From NCBI GenBank assembly GCA_035438985.1, contig DAORJK010000001.1, positions 124,001-188,000 of the forward strand: a DNA stretch of 64,000 nucleotides. The letters run 5' to 3'. This document shows positions 9,912 through 19,041 of the stretch, one piece after another (the first letter of the stretch is position 1; the number at the start of each line of letters is the position of its first letter). Origin of the DNA: UBA4408 sp002389785. GTDB lineage: Bacteria; Bacteroidota; Bacteroidia; UBA4408. The notes below the pieces were generated by a model. It worked only from the letters and a program-made list of their open reading frames with translations, did not search any database and was not told the origin of the DNA. Both the position numbers and the translations under genes were made by a program.

Positions 9912-10571
9912 ATGAAATTTTTTATTGACACCGCGAATCTTGCACAAATTAAAGAAGCTCAGGAATTGGGCGTACTTGATGGAGTTACAACCAATCCATC
10001 GCTAATGGCTAAAGAAGGCATTAGTGGTACCGATAATATTTTGAAACATTATGTAGATATATGCAACATAGTTGAAGGAGATGTTAGTGCTGAAGTAATT
10101 GCTACCGATTACAAAAACATCATCAAGGAAGGTGAAAATCTTGCTGCGCTTCATCCGCAGATTGTTGTAAAAGTTCCCATGATAAAAGACGGTGTAAAAG
10201 CCATTAAGTACTTTTCTTCCAAAGGAATTAAAACCAATTGTACACTTGTTTTTTCATCGGGGCAAGCTTTATTGGCAGCCAAAGCAGGCGCTACTTATGT
10301 TTCTCCTTTTATAGGAAGATTGGATGATATTTCTTACGATGGTTTGGAACTCATTGAATCCATTGTGCACATATACCGCATGTATGGTTTTCAAACACAA
10401 GTTTTAGCAGCCTCCATCCGTCATACAATACACTTACTTAAATGCGCAGAGCTAGGTGCCGATGTTGCAACATGCCCATTAAATGTGATCACCGCATTGT
10501 TAAAACACCCGCTTACGGACAGTGGTTTAGCTACTTTTTTAGCCGATTATGCCAAAACCAATACAAAGTAG
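9912..10571 (+). CDS. tal: Transaldolase, TalC/MipB (FSA-like) family
   Basis: A 219-residue class I aldolase fold of the short transaldolase / fructose-6-phosphate aldolase family. The N-terminal FFIDTAN and VTTNPSL motifs, the Schiff-base lysine in VVKVPM, and SPFIGRLDD are all present. E. coli FSA has tyrosine (Tyr131) in the equivalent of SPFIGR, while true transaldolases have phenylalanine (Phe178 in TalB). Phenylalanine here argues for transaldolase activity in the non-oxidative pentose phosphate pathway, although such proteins are often labelled fsa. It starts with ATG and is followed after 17 bp by the SpoIIE phosphatase gene. Confidence 0.9.
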   Translation: MKFFIDTANLAQIKEAQELGVLDGVTTNPSLMAKEGISGTDNILKHYVDICNIVEGDVSAEVIATDYKNIIKEGENLAALHPQIVVKVPMIKDGVKAIKYFSSKGIKTNCTLVFSSGQALLAAKAGATYVSPFIGRLDDISYDGLELIESIVHIYRMYGFQTQVLAASIRHTIHLLKCAELGADVATCPLNVITALLKHPLTDSGLATFLADYAKTNTK

Positions 10572-10588
10572 TTTAACCCAAATGAATC

Positions 10589-11884
10589 GTGGCCTTTTAC
10601 TCCAGTAATTTTGATAAAAAATTATTTCATAAAGTGCTCGTAAGGCAATTCAAAAAATTGCTCGACGAGGATGACTTTGTAAGTTCAGCTGAAGATCATT
10701 TTACCGAAAAACTCAATGATTTAATTGAAGCTCCATCCGCCGAAAAAAAAAACGCGTTTGTACAAGAATTACTCCTGCTGCTCGACTCTGTAAGTGAAAC
10801 CTACGAACAATTCGACCATGTTCTGTCAATTAAAAGTAAAAACCTTGAATTGAGTTCAATTGAACTAATTGCAGCCAATAATAAATTGGCAAAATACAAT
10901 ACCAACATTACCCGTTCAATCGTAAATTTAAAAAGCGGCATACTCGAATTACTCGGCAATAAAGACAAAGAAGATATTTCAATGGCCGATTTTGAACTCG
11001 AAGATTTGGCCGAATTAGTTCAAAAATTAATCACAAAAAACAGTGCTGCTGAAAAGAATTTAAAACGAAGCAATAAACAATTAAAACTTCAACAAGAGGA
11101 ACTCGAACTAAAAAACCGAGATATTCTGGAAGGCATTGAATATGCTCGTCAAATTCAAAATACGATCCTCACTGACAGTGAAATGCTGGGTAAATTTTTT
11201 TCCGAATCTTTTGTTCTCAATTTACCGAAAGAAATAGTTTCCGGCGATTTTTTTTGGTTGCACCGGCAAGAGCAAAAATTACTAATTGCGGTTGCCGATT
11301 GCACAGGACACGGTGTTCCTGGAGCATTCACTTCCATTATATCAAACATGGTATTAAATGAAATTGTAACTGTAAATTCCGCTCTTCAACCTTCAGAAAT
11401 ACTCAGTAAATTACATCAACGCATCATTCATATTTTCAAAATGAATGAACACAATGCGCATTCACACGAAGGATTGGATATTGCCTTGTGTGTGATTGAT
11501 TTTGAAAACGATCGTCTGCAATTTGCCGGAGCCGGACGCCCCTTAATTTTAGTACGTAATCAAGAATTAAAATTGCTCAAAGGTACCAATCAATCAGTTG
11601 GCGGTTTTGTTTCAGTAGCTGATATTAATTACAAAACACACGAAGTTTCAATTGAAGACGGTGATATGATTTATTTATTTTCGGATGGATATGCAGATCA
11701 GTTTGGAGGTGAAAGTGGAACAAAATTTTCATTTAAACGATTTCAATTACTACTTCAACAAATTGCCGCTCAAAATTGTGCCCAACAGCATGCCCAATTG
11801 ATGCTACAACACACTGATTGGAAATCTGGATACAACCAATTAGACGATCTATTGGTGCTTGGTTTTCGTTATCAAATAAATTAA
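10589..11884 (+). CDS. SpoIIE-type PP2C serine phosphatase with N-terminal coiled coil
   Basis: A 431-residue protein. Residues 1 to about 200 are charged and helical, with a predicted coiled coil (KNLELSSIELIAANNKLAKY and later LKRSNKQLKLQQEELELKN). The rest is a SpoIIE/PP2C phosphatase domain with metal-binding signatures SGDFFW, VADCTGHGVPGAF and a C-terminal FSDGYADQFGG. Such enzymes usually dephosphorylate anti-anti-sigma factors in partner-switching cascades; no partner kinase or STAS protein is present in the window. The start is GTG at 10589, because the nearby ATG at 10582 runs into a stop after eight codons. It overlaps nothing and is followed 1 bp later by tsaC, so the three genes 9912-12506 form an operon. 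Confidence 0.9.
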   Translation: MAFYSSNFDKKLFHKVLVRQFKKLLDEDDFVSSAEDHFTEKLNDLIEAPSAEKKNAFVQELLLLLDSVSETYEQFDHVLSIKSKNLELSSIELIAANNKLAKYNTNITRSIVNLKSGILELLGNKDKEDISMADFELEDLAELVQKLITKNSAAEKNLKRSNKQLKLQQEELELKNRDILEGIEYARQIQNTILTDSEMLGKFFSESFVLNLPKEIVSGDFFWLHRQEQKLLIAVADCTGHGVPGAFTSIISNMVLNEIVTVNSALQPSEILSKLHQRIIHIFKMNEHNAHSHEGLDIALCVIDFENDRLQFAGAGRPLILVRNQELKLLKGTNQSVGGFVSVADINYKTHEVSIEDGDMIYLFSDGYADQFGGESGTKFSFKRFQLLLQQIAAQNCAQQHAQLMLQHTDWKSGYNQLDDLLVLGFRYQIN

Positions 11885-11885
11885 T

Positions 11886-12506
11886 ATGCTTCTTCCCATA
11901 CATCCCAAAAATCCCAATCCGCGAAATGTTCGCATTGTGCTCGATTGCCTGCAAAATGGAGGAGTGGTAATTTATCCAACCGATACTGTATACGGTATGG
12001 GTTGCGATATTTACAATACAAAAGCGGTGGAACGAATTTGCAGGATTAAAGGAGTCAAACCCGAAAAATCAAATTTCTCTTTTATTTGCTCCGACCTCAG
12101 TCACATCTCTGAGTATGCAAAAAATCTTGATACACCCACCTACAAGGTAATGCGCAAAGCTTTACCCGGTCCGTTTACTTTTATTTTGGAAGCTAATAGT
12201 AATGTTCCCAAATTATTTAAAAGTTCAAAAAAAACAGTTGGTATTCGCGTACCCGATAATGCAATTTGTCTTGAATTGGTAAAGGAATTAGGCAATCCTA
12301 TTATGAGCACCTCCATACACGATGAAGACGAAATAATTGAATATACTACCGATCCTGAATTGATTCATGAAAAGTATAAAGACATTGTAGATATAGTAAT
12401 TGATGGGGGATATGGAAATCAAGAACCCTCCACAATTGTGGATTGTTCAAGAGGCGGTTTTGAAATTATTCGACAGGGAATTGGAAGGTTGGAAGATTTT
12501 TTATAG
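11886..12506 (+). CDS. tsaC: L-threonylcarbamoyladenylate synthase (YrdC/Sua5 family)
   Basis: A 206-residue YrdC domain protein that makes threonylcarbamoyl-AMP from threonine, bicarbonate and ATP for the t6A modification of ANN-decoding tRNAs in the cytoplasm. Seen are GGVVIYPTDTVYGMGCD near the N-terminus, the substrate-binding RICRIKGVKPEKSNFSF segment, LPGPFTFILE, GIRVPDN and PIMSTSIHD. It has the short TsaC length without a C-terminal Sua5 domain. The ATG lies 1 bp after the phosphatase stop. It ends 4 bp before the convergent comEC stop, so there is no space for a separate terminator. Confidence 0.93.
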   Translation: MLLPIHPKNPNPRNVRIVLDCLQNGGVVIYPTDTVYGMGCDIYNTKAVERICRIKGVKPEKSNFSFICSDLSHISEYAKNLDTPTYKVMRKALPGPFTFILEANSNVPKLFKSSKKTVGIRVPDNAICLELVKELGNPIMSTSIHDEDEIIEYTTDPELIHEKYKDIVDIVIDGGYGNQEPSTIVDCSRGGFEIIRQGIGRLEDFL

Positions 12507-12510
12507 TCAA

Positions 12511-14628
12511 TTAAATGGCGCAACTAAATGCTCCATCTTCACTTACACAGTAGCAACTCATCTTATTTTTCTTACAATATTTTTTCCACCAATTAATTCC
12601 AAAAGTTGAGTTACTCGAATCTAAGATTACTTGCTTAGCCAAAAAATTCTGATTTGCAGTATTACTTGGTAAAATTATATTATCCGATACTACAACAAAA
12701 TCAAATGTTCCTAATTTGCTAAACGGACTTATCTCCTTTACTGAAAAACGATTTATGGCAAGTATGTAGGTATTTTTAAATTGTATTACATTGCTTTTGG
12801 CGCAGATATATTTTGTAGAAAGCCCACTATCTAGAGATTCGCACAATTTTAATGAGGAATTTTTTATTCCTGATTCACACCAATTGGGCTTTATATGAAA
12901 AAGCAACTTCCCTTCATTGTTCAGCAACTCCGCATCAGCGATTAAGTAATTGTTTTGCCCCACAATAAAATCAATAGCACTGTGCTTTTTGATGTTATAA
13001 ACTACCAGTTTGCATTGCCGCAACTGTTGATATTTCGAATTGATTAAGCACCCACTAAACAATGCTAATGAAAGCAATCCAAATTTTAAAAATGCAATGC
13101 GTTGAAACATCAAAAAAATACTAAAACCAAACAAGGATGCATAAACAGTTGAAGCATGGTAGGCAGTAAATGGAATACCTTCAATAGTTGAAAAAGGTAA
13201 ATCCTGAAAAAAAGTAACGGAAGAATTAAGGAAGATTAACGAAACATTTAATACTTTACATAAAACAAGCGCAAACAGTTTTATTTTTGAAACCATACAC
13301 ACAGCTACACCAAGGTAAAGCACAAGTGTAGATAAAGGAATAACTACGATATTACTAAGTATGAAATAGCTTGGAAACTGATGAAAATAAAGCAATCCAA
13401 GTGGAAAAGTGGTAAGTTGGGCAGCCAGGGTTACACTAATAATATCCCATAATTTTTGTGTAATAAGCATTTTGGGAGCTATTAAATTTCGAATTCCTTC
13501 CTGTATAGAAACAATTCCAAGTACTGCCAAATACGACAATTGAAATCCTACTTCCATCAATAGGAAAGGATTGTATACCAGTAATAAAAGCATGGAAGCC
13601 GCAAGTGTATTGTAAATATTCGTATATCGATTCAGTGCCTTTCCTAAGATAATAAAGGTAAACATGGCAGCCGATCGCAATACGGATGGGGATAATCCGG
13701 TTAAAGCAGCATAGAACCATAAACAGAGTATCAAAATTGCAGCTTTCAATAGTTTTCCTTTCGGGAACTTTTCACAAAAAAGCAACAGGTAATTTAAGAC
13801 AACAAATACAATTGCCACGTGTAGGCCCGAAACCGACAAAACATGCAATGCTCCACTAGCTGCATAAGCGCTCATGATAGCTGCATCCAAACGATCTTCA
13901 TAACCTAGAATCAGCGCGGCTCCAACTGCAAATTCCTTTCCACCAATCCCATGTTGCAAAAACACCGAAAGCAAATAATCTCTCAAGCGATAACAATTAT
14001 AGCGAAGAAAATTTCCCTTACGCGCGTTTACCTTTTTCCAGCTTCCACTAGGCTGATAGGTTTGAGCCGCTATATTTTGATACTGCAAATAGCGTTTGTA
14101 GTTAAATTCGGAAGGGTTTTGTGGACCGGCAATGGGAGTAAATTTTGGACCAATCAAAAGTTGATCGCCATAATATAAATCATCCTTTGATGAATCATTC
14201 TGAAGGTAAAGCAAAGCCTTTCCTCGACAGCGAGTCCAATGTCCACTTTGGTACACCGCTACAACTTTAATTTCAGCTTTTCGTGTTTTGGCACGCTTAA
14301 TTAATGGCTCATTTAGTTGAACCAAATAATGTGAAGAAGCTTTGGAAAAGTTTGAATAATGATCGGATTTATCGATTTCATTTTGTAAGTGGGTTAACTG
14401 TATACCTAAAATGAAAAAGATAGCCCCAATTAAAATTCCATTTAACCATCGAAAGCGGTATATCAATTTTGAATTTTTGCTTTCAGAAACAAGGTAAAGT
14501 AAAATAATTAATACCCCAATTAGTAGATTCGGAAAAGCAAAATGCAATTCCAAATACGTCCTGAATAATATGCCGGTAGCAAATGAAAATAAAATACGAA
14601 CTAAGCTTGCCTGATTCCAAAAATTCAT
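12511..14628 (-). CDS. ComEC/Rec2 family competence DNA channel
   Basis: A polytopic inner-membrane protein that passes single-stranded DNA during natural transformation. It has an N-terminal pair of hydrophobic segments and a DUF4131-like soluble region, then the competence domain with HVLSVSGLHVAI (about residues 262-273) and LTGLSPSVLRSAAMFT, followed by several membrane helices. The last 200 or so residues are soluble but lack the HxHxDH metallo-beta-lactamase motif that many ComEC proteins carry. The reading frame extends to a TTG at 14700, but that start lies within the terminator region of the preceding csp gene. The ATG at 14626-14628 gives 705 residues with a sensible membrane start (MNFWNQASLVRIL). 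Confidence 0.88.
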   Translation of the reverse strand: MNFWNQASLVRILFSFATGILFRTYLELHFAFPNLLIGVLIILLYLVSESKNSKLIYRFRWLNGILIGAIFFILGIQLTHLQNEIDKSDHYSNFSKASSHYLVQLNEPLIKRAKTRKAEIKVVAVYQSGHWTRCRGKALLYLQNDSSKDDLYYGDQLLIGPKFTPIAGPQNPSEFNYKRYLQYQNIAAQTYQPSGSWKKVNARKGNFLRYNCYRLRDYLLSVFLQHGIGGKEFAVGAALILGYEDRLDAAIMSAYAASGALHVLSVSGLHVAIVFVVLNYLLLFCEKFPKGKLLKAAILILCLWFYAALTGLSPSVLRSAAMFTFIILGKALNRYTNIYNTLAASMLLLLVYNPFLLMEVGFQLSYLAVLGIVSIQEGIRNLIAPKMLITQKLWDIISVTLAAQLTTFPLGLLYFHQFPSYFILSNIVVIPLSTLVLYLGVAVCMVSKIKLFALVLCKVLNVSLIFLNSSVTFFQDLPFSTIEGIPFTAYHASTVYASLFGFSIFLMFQRIAFLKFGLLSLALFSGCLINSKYQQLRQCKLVVYNIKKHSAIDFIVGQNNYLIADAELLNNEGKLLFHIKPNWCESGIKNSSLKLCESLDSGLSTKYICAKSNVIQFKNTYILAINRFSVKEISPFSKLGTFDFVVVSDNIILPSNTANQNFLAKQVILDSSNSTFGINWWKKYCKKNKMSCYCVSEDGAFSCAI

Positions 14629-14667
14629 ACCTAAAAATACGATGTATGAAAAAGTGAAGGCAAAAAA

Positions 14668-14690
14668 AAACCTCCCCAAAAGGGAGGTTT
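14668..14690 (-). terminator. Terminator of the cold-shock gene, just before comEC
   Basis: Perfect stem AAACCTCCC / GGGAGGTTT with a five-base loop, flanked by an A run on one side and a T run on the other, so it can act in both directions. It lies between csp and the comEC start, 40 bases upstream of the ATG. Confidence 0.9.
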
Positions 14691-14714
14691 TTTTATTCAA
14701 TTATGATAAAAAAA

Positions 14715-14906
14715 TTAAGCTCTTTTTACATTAATTGCATTTAACCCTCGTTTACCTTCGGTAATTTCGAAAGTTACTTTGTCGTCTTCACGGATTTGGT
14801 CTACTAAACCAGTTGCATGAACGAACACTTCTTGTTGCGTATCATCAGCTTTGATAAAACCAAAACCTTTTGTTACGTTGAAAAATTTTACTGTACCTGT
14901 TGTCAT
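14715..14906 (-). CDS. Cold-shock protein, CspA family
   Basis: A 63-residue OB-fold nucleic-acid chaperone that melts RNA secondary structure. RNP1 (KGFGFIK) and RNP2 (VFVHATG) are intact, and the length matches short Bacteroidota Csp proteins. It starts with ATG. A TAnnTTTG-type -7 element lies about 30 bases upstream and a strong terminator directly follows, so it is probably a single-gene transcript with a short leader. Confidence 0.95.
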   Translation of the reverse strand: MTTGTVKFFNVTKGFGFIKADDTQQEVFVHATGLVDQIREDDKVTFEITEGKRGLNAINVKRA

Positions 14907-14937
14907 TGAAATTTGTGATTAATAATTAATAATTGCG

Positions 14938-14945
14938 CAAAAGTA
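14938..14945 (-). promoter_or_regulatory. -7 promoter element of csp
   Basis: TACTTTTG on the minus strand, an exact match to TAnnTTTG, 32 bases before the csp ATG. No clear TTTG -33 element is seen at standard spacing. Confidence 0.55.
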
Positions 14946-14989
14946 GCGTAATTTATTTGAATAAAAAAATCCTAACTATTGAGGTTTGC

Positions 14990-16135
14990 CTAATCTTTAA
15001 AAAAATTAAGCTGGTTTAAGTTAATAATATCAACGTCTTTATAGTAGTAATGCAAGATATAATTGTACTTCAAACCGGCTCTAGCCATTTGTATTGCACC
15101 TTCCTGACAAAGCCCAACACCATGTCCATACCCTTTTCCAACAAAAAGTACCGAATCCGGTTGAATTTGTATCGCAAAAAAGGATGACTTGAGCTTTAAA
15201 TCATTTCGAATATTTTTTAATGGAAGTTGAACCGACGAATAATTCAAACTGGTTTTTCGTTCTGTTTGATCAAAGTCGCAGCAAAGCAAAGATGTATCGT
15301 TGGCGCATGGCTTGCAATTCTGATATAAATATTCTGCCCAGGTTGCTTTGGGAACAGACTTTACCCAGGTTGCATTGCGTTGACGTAAACAAAATGTATC
15401 GCGCACACTTCTTAGGTAAGGTTTACTCATTCCCCAAACATCTTCCGAATTGCAGGTTTGGCCTCCACAATTGCTATGAAATGCTGTGGTGATTAGCTCA
15501 GATTTTTTATCAACCATGACCAAATTTTTAGTTTGAATGGTTGCCTCGGCTATTTGCTCATTTATTCGATTATTGCCCTTGTATGCCTGACAGTGCACAT
15601 TGTCGCACAAGTTATATTGCTCAACCTCATGTCTCCTTAAATTACTCAAGGCATAAGTTCTACATATAATTGCCTGAACTTTATAATATTCTATGGTATG
15701 ATTAGAACCTGCCTCCATTTCAACTACTCCGGCCACATAATTTTCAAGCTCAACTTCATTTCTCACTTTTAAACTGCCCTTCTCTGAAAACAACACTAAA
15801 TTATTATCAAATTGTTTGCTCGAAGTTGAAGGTAAAATACATCGCATTTTTAAAACCGATGGAACAATTTCTTTAAATTCAATCCGCTTAAATTTCCCCA
15901 AAAGTTGTTGATTCGATTTTACAATGATGGAATCGTCCACCGAAAAAATAAAATAAACTGCCTCTATGTCTATTTCTCGCCTTATTGAATTGTCAAAAAG
16001 CAGGTAATAGTTACCGCTTTGTTGAGTTACCAAAATAGAGGTTATCTGTAAATTGGTATATACTCCTATATTAATTGTGATTGCACAAGTATAAAGTGGT
16101 AGCAGTAGAAAAAATGCAAGAAGTTTATTGAGCAT
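14990..16135 (-). CDS. SpoIID/LytB domain protein, probable peptidoglycan lytic enzyme
   Basis: A 381-residue exported protein with an N-terminal hydrophobic signal segment (LLAFFLLLPLYTCAI). The SpoIID domain covers roughly residues 110-370 and shows the catalytic-glutamate segment VVEMEAG, then QAIICRTYAL, the cysteine-containing FHSNCGGQTCN and the C-terminal GYGHGVGLCQEGA. SpoIID enzymes cleave glycan strands lacking stem peptides; outside sporeformers the family probably remodels the wall. Its ATG overlaps the last 11 bases of lpxB, so the two are co-transcribed. Confidence 0.88.
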   Translation of the reverse strand: MLNKLLAFFLLLPLYTCAITINIGVYTNLQITSILVTQQSGNYYLLFDNSIRREIDIEAVYFIFSVDDSIIVKSNQQLLGKFKRIEFKEIVPSVLKMRCILPSTSSKQFDNNLVLFSEKGSLKVRNEVELENYVAGVVEMEAGSNHTIEYYKVQAIICRTYALSNLRRHEVEQYNLCDNVHCQAYKGNNRINEQIAEATIQTKNLVMVDKKSELITTAFHSNCGGQTCNSEDVWGMSKPYLRSVRDTFCLRQRNATWVKSVPKATWAEYLYQNCKPCANDTSLLCCDFDQTERKTSLNYSSVQLPLKNIRNDLKLKSSFFAIQIQPDSVLFVGKGYGHGVGLCQEGAIQMARAGLKYNYILHYYYKDVDIINLNQLNFFKD

Positions 16136-17234
16136 TTTGTTTTAAATACTGAATCATGAGATCGGCTGTTTTTGCACTGGCACCAGCGCCTCCCAATTTG
16201 GATTTCAATTCCATGAAATCCTTTTTTAAGGCTAACTTTCGTTGTTCGTTGTAAAGTAAAGTTTGTAGTTCAGTTTCTAGTTGTGCTTCATTAAAATCGT
16301 CTTGAATCAACTCAGTAACCACTAACCTATCCATGATTAAATTAACCAGCGATATGTACTTTACTTTTATCAATTGTCGTGCAATCCAATAAGATATCTT
16401 GCTTCCCTTGTAGCAAACGGCTTCAGGTACACCAAACAATGCCGTTTCGAGCGTTGCTGTGCCGGATGTTACCAATGCTGCATTTGCACGTTGTAGTAAT
16501 GAATAGGTTTCATTATACACTATTTTTACTTGGCTATTTCCAATAAATGAAGAATAAAATTCAGCAGATAAAGAAGGTGCGGCTGCAATGCAAAATTGAA
16601 CGTCCGGAAATTTGCTGCACATTTTCAACATTAAAGGCAAAGATTGTTTCACCTCTTGCTTTCTACTACCCGGTAATAAAGCTACAATTTTTTTAGTTGC
16701 TTCAGAATGATTATATGCTTCTTGTCGATAATTGTCAATTGCATCAAGTAATGGGTGTCCAACAAAATCAACATCGTACTGAAACTTTTTATAAAACTCC
16801 TTCTCAAATGGAAGTATCACAAACATGTGGTTCACACATTGTTTAATTTTATATACTCTCGACTGTTTCCAAGCCCATATTTGTGGTGAGATATAATAAT
16901 AAACCAATAGCTTATTTTTTTTCGCAAATTCAGCAATTCTCAAATTAAATCCCGGGTAATCAATTAAAATTAAAACATCCGGTTGATACTGTAGTATATC
17001 CTTTTTACAAAAATTAATGTTGGTTAAGATTGTTTTAATGTTTATCAAAACTTCAACAAATCCCATAAAAGCCAAATCGCGGTAATGTTTTACGAGTTCT
17101 GCTCCTTGAGCTTGCATTAAGTCGCCGCCCCAGCAACGAACTTGTGCTTCAGCATCACGCAACTTTAGTTCCTTTATTAAATTTGATCCGTGCAGGTCGC
17201 CGGATGCCTCTCCTGCTAGTATATAATATTTCAA
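16125..17234 (-). CDS. lpxB: Lipid-A-disaccharide synthase
   Basis: A 369-residue GT19 glycosyltransferase joining UDP-2,3-diacylglucosamine and lipid X at the inner membrane in lipid A synthesis. Diagnostic segments are LAGEASGDLHGSNLI at the N-terminus, LIDYPGFNLRIA, YYISPQIWAWKQSR, FEKEFY, GHPLLD, LLPGSRKQEV and TSGTATLETALFG. The start is TTG at 17234, which places MKYYILAGEASGD in register with the family. A -7 element ends 22 bases upstream, and no ATG lies before the conserved segment. It is followed by an overlapping SpoIID-like gene. Confidence 0.95.
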   Translation of the reverse strand: MKYYILAGEASGDLHGSNLIKELKLRDAEAQVRCWGGDLMQAQGAELVKHYRDLAFMGFVEVLINIKTILTNINFCKKDILQYQPDVLILIDYPGFNLRIAEFAKKNKLLVYYYISPQIWAWKQSRVYKIKQCVNHMFVILPFEKEFYKKFQYDVDFVGHPLLDAIDNYRQEAYNHSEATKKIVALLPGSRKQEVKQSLPLMLKMCSKFPDVQFCIAAAPSLSAEFYSSFIGNSQVKIVYNETYSLLQRANAALVTSGTATLETALFGVPEAVCYKGSKISYWIARQLIKVKYISLVNLIMDRLVVTELIQDDFNEAQLETELQTLLYNEQRKLALKKDFMELKSKLGGAGASAKTADLMIQYLKQNAQ

Positions 17235-17255
17235 TTTCGCTTATAGAAAGTGCTA

Positions 17256-17263
17256 CAAAAGTA
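17256..17263 (-). promoter_or_regulatory. -7 promoter element of lpxB
   Basis: TACTTTTG on the minus strand, an exact TAnnTTTG match. Transcription would begin about 7 bases later, leaving a leader of roughly 15 bases to the TTG start and so supporting that start. Confidence 0.55.
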
Positions 17264-17288
17264 GCTCATTTTTTTGGTGCATAAAAAC

Positions 17289-17322
17289 ACAAGCCCTTTG
17301 CCGAAACCGACAAAGGGCTTGT
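17289..17322 (-). terminator. Terminator of the GEVED T9SS gene
   Basis: Perfect 12-bp stem ACAAGCCCTTTG / CAAAGGGCTTGT around a 10-base loop, followed on the minus strand by GTTTTTAT. It sits 19 bases past the stop of the T9SS gene and upstream of lpxB. Confidence 0.85.
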
Positions 17323-17340
17323 ATTCATCTATCGTGAGAA

Positions 17341-19041
17341 TTATTCAATAATAAGTTGACGGGTAATTATTTTAGAAGCAGAAATCAATTTTACAAAATA
17401 CATTCCCTTTGGTTGATTTGACCAATCGATGCTTTGATGCCAGTTTTCGCCTGAGTTTTGAAATTTATCGGAAGCAACTATACGGCCGGTTAAATCGAGC
17501 AGTTGAATATTTCCGGAAACAAAATTTTTATCTCTGCACTGTATTTCAATTTTTCCATTGCTTGGATTGGGGTAAATGGATAAGTTGGTAAATTCTGTTG
17601 TAAGCTCGGCTGTTCCTAATATGCCGCTAATTGCTACATCGTCTAAACCAGTATCATTGGTTCCAAAAATATCTCCAAAGTCCTTGAAACGTATAATGCA
17701 GGTTCCTGAATTATTTACCGGAATATTTTGAAGCAAATGATTGATCCATACAGGGCCAAATTGACCGGCTACACTATTTCGCAAAGTTATCAGTGTATCA
17801 TCGTAACTGAATCCACCATTGCGAGAAAGATATACTTCAAATTTATCGAATCCATTCTGATTTTTGAAATACCAGAAAGATAAATTCAAACTAGAAAAGT
17901 TAGTACAATTTAAAAATAAATCGAGCGTCCCCGGTAAACCATTACCTGAAAATGAATGAAAATCGGCAGCACCACCTCCTGTATGAGGAACTAATGTAAA
18001 TCCTCCATTAGGAAAACTCCATTGTCCATGGGTAAAACCTTCACTTTGTTTGCGCCATGATTCGTTCCCATTTATTGGGGTATTCAACCAATACAAAGAA
18101 GGAACATCGTTATCATCGCAAGCATCTACCCATGACTCAAAACCTTCACTAAAAAGCTGGCCAACTCCCCAATTATTATAGTATGTAGGCTGACGCATAG
18201 TAACTAATATTGGAGCTGATGTGCTAGAGGATGAATTACAAGTTACCTGACATTTGTAATAGGTATTTTGATATTGTGTTGTGGTAAGTGTAGTAGCATT
18301 TGCCCCTGAAAAATTATTCCAAGAAGTTCCATTCAGCGACCACTGCCACTGTTGACTTAATCCCTGTGCGATATCGGCCCCTTGCAAACTTAGCGTAAAT
18401 TGAGTAGTTGGGCATACTGTATCTCGAGTACTAATAGTTGTTCCTGCAATTGGAGGCGCATTGCATGGAGGGGCAGCGTTTATTGTAACGGTGTATTGCT
18501 CTAACTCACCAGATAACCAACCGGGTGTGCAAGCATCAGTATCTCCATTCGTTAAACCATCATCACGAATACGAACTCTCAAACCGGTAGTACCGGTTAG
18601 TGCTGTAAACGGAATAGTAATAGGAACAATTGCTGCAACATTGGGAGGAGTCGAAAATGCTACCTGCGTCCACTCAGCAGGATCAAATGTATTATTATGG
18701 TTATAATCAATCCAAACCGAAACAATAGCGTCATTTGATGTGGTAACACTTAAATTATACGTAACTCCTTGTTGCAACGTAGCAGTAGTACTTCCTGATG
18801 CAGGATAAATGTTACATGCATTGGTTCCGGGAACATTTGCACTACAACCAGTTGTGTTATTTAAACTGGTACCAACTAGTGTTACATTTTTAATGTAATT
18901 ATTCGATCCAACATTACAACTGTTAGTATACAAAGCGCCTGTACCGGTGGGCATGCAATATTGTGCAAAACTTAAATTAACTAATCCAAGGCTTGCTACT
19001 AAAATTAATCTAACTACTAATGGTGTAAATTTTTGTTTCAT
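17341..19041 (-). CDS. T9SS type A sorting domain protein with GEVED domain
   Basis: A 566-residue secreted protein. A signal peptide (LVASLGLVNLSFAQ) is followed by a GEVED-type beta domain (VWIDYNHNNTFDPAEW through GELEQYTVTI), an Ig-like domain near residues 190-285 (QQWQWSLNGTSW, YKCQVTC), a MAM/jellyroll-like domain (FEVYLSRNGGFSYDD, GLDDVAISG) and a C-terminal sorting domain starting LSIYPNPSNGK and ending ISASKIITRQLIIE. Export through Sec and then T9SS to the cell surface or medium is expected. The domains suggest carbohydrate or surface binding, with no visible catalytic site. It is the first of four such proteins in this region. Confidence 0.92.
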   Translation of the reverse strand: MKQKFTPLVVRLILVASLGLVNLSFAQYCMPTGTGALYTNSCNVGSNNYIKNVTLVGTSLNNTTGCSANVPGTNACNIYPASGSTTATLQQGVTYNLSVTTSNDAIVSVWIDYNHNNTFDPAEWTQVAFSTPPNVAAIVPITIPFTALTGTTGLRVRIRDDGLTNGDTDACTPGWLSGELEQYTVTINAAPPCNAPPIAGTTISTRDTVCPTTQFTLSLQGADIAQGLSQQWQWSLNGTSWNNFSGANATTLTTTQYQNTYYKCQVTCNSSSSTSAPILVTMRQPTYYNNWGVGQLFSEGFESWVDACDDNDVPSLYWLNTPINGNESWRKQSEGFTHGQWSFPNGGFTLVPHTGGGAADFHSFSGNGLPGTLDLFLNCTNFSSLNLSFWYFKNQNGFDKFEVYLSRNGGFSYDDTLITLRNSVAGQFGPVWINHLLQNIPVNNSGTCIIRFKDFGDIFGTNDTGLDDVAISGILGTAELTTEFTNLSIYPNPSNGKIEIQCRDKNFVSGNIQLLDLTGRIVASDKFQNSGENWHQSIDWSNQPKGMYFVKLISASKIITRQLIIE

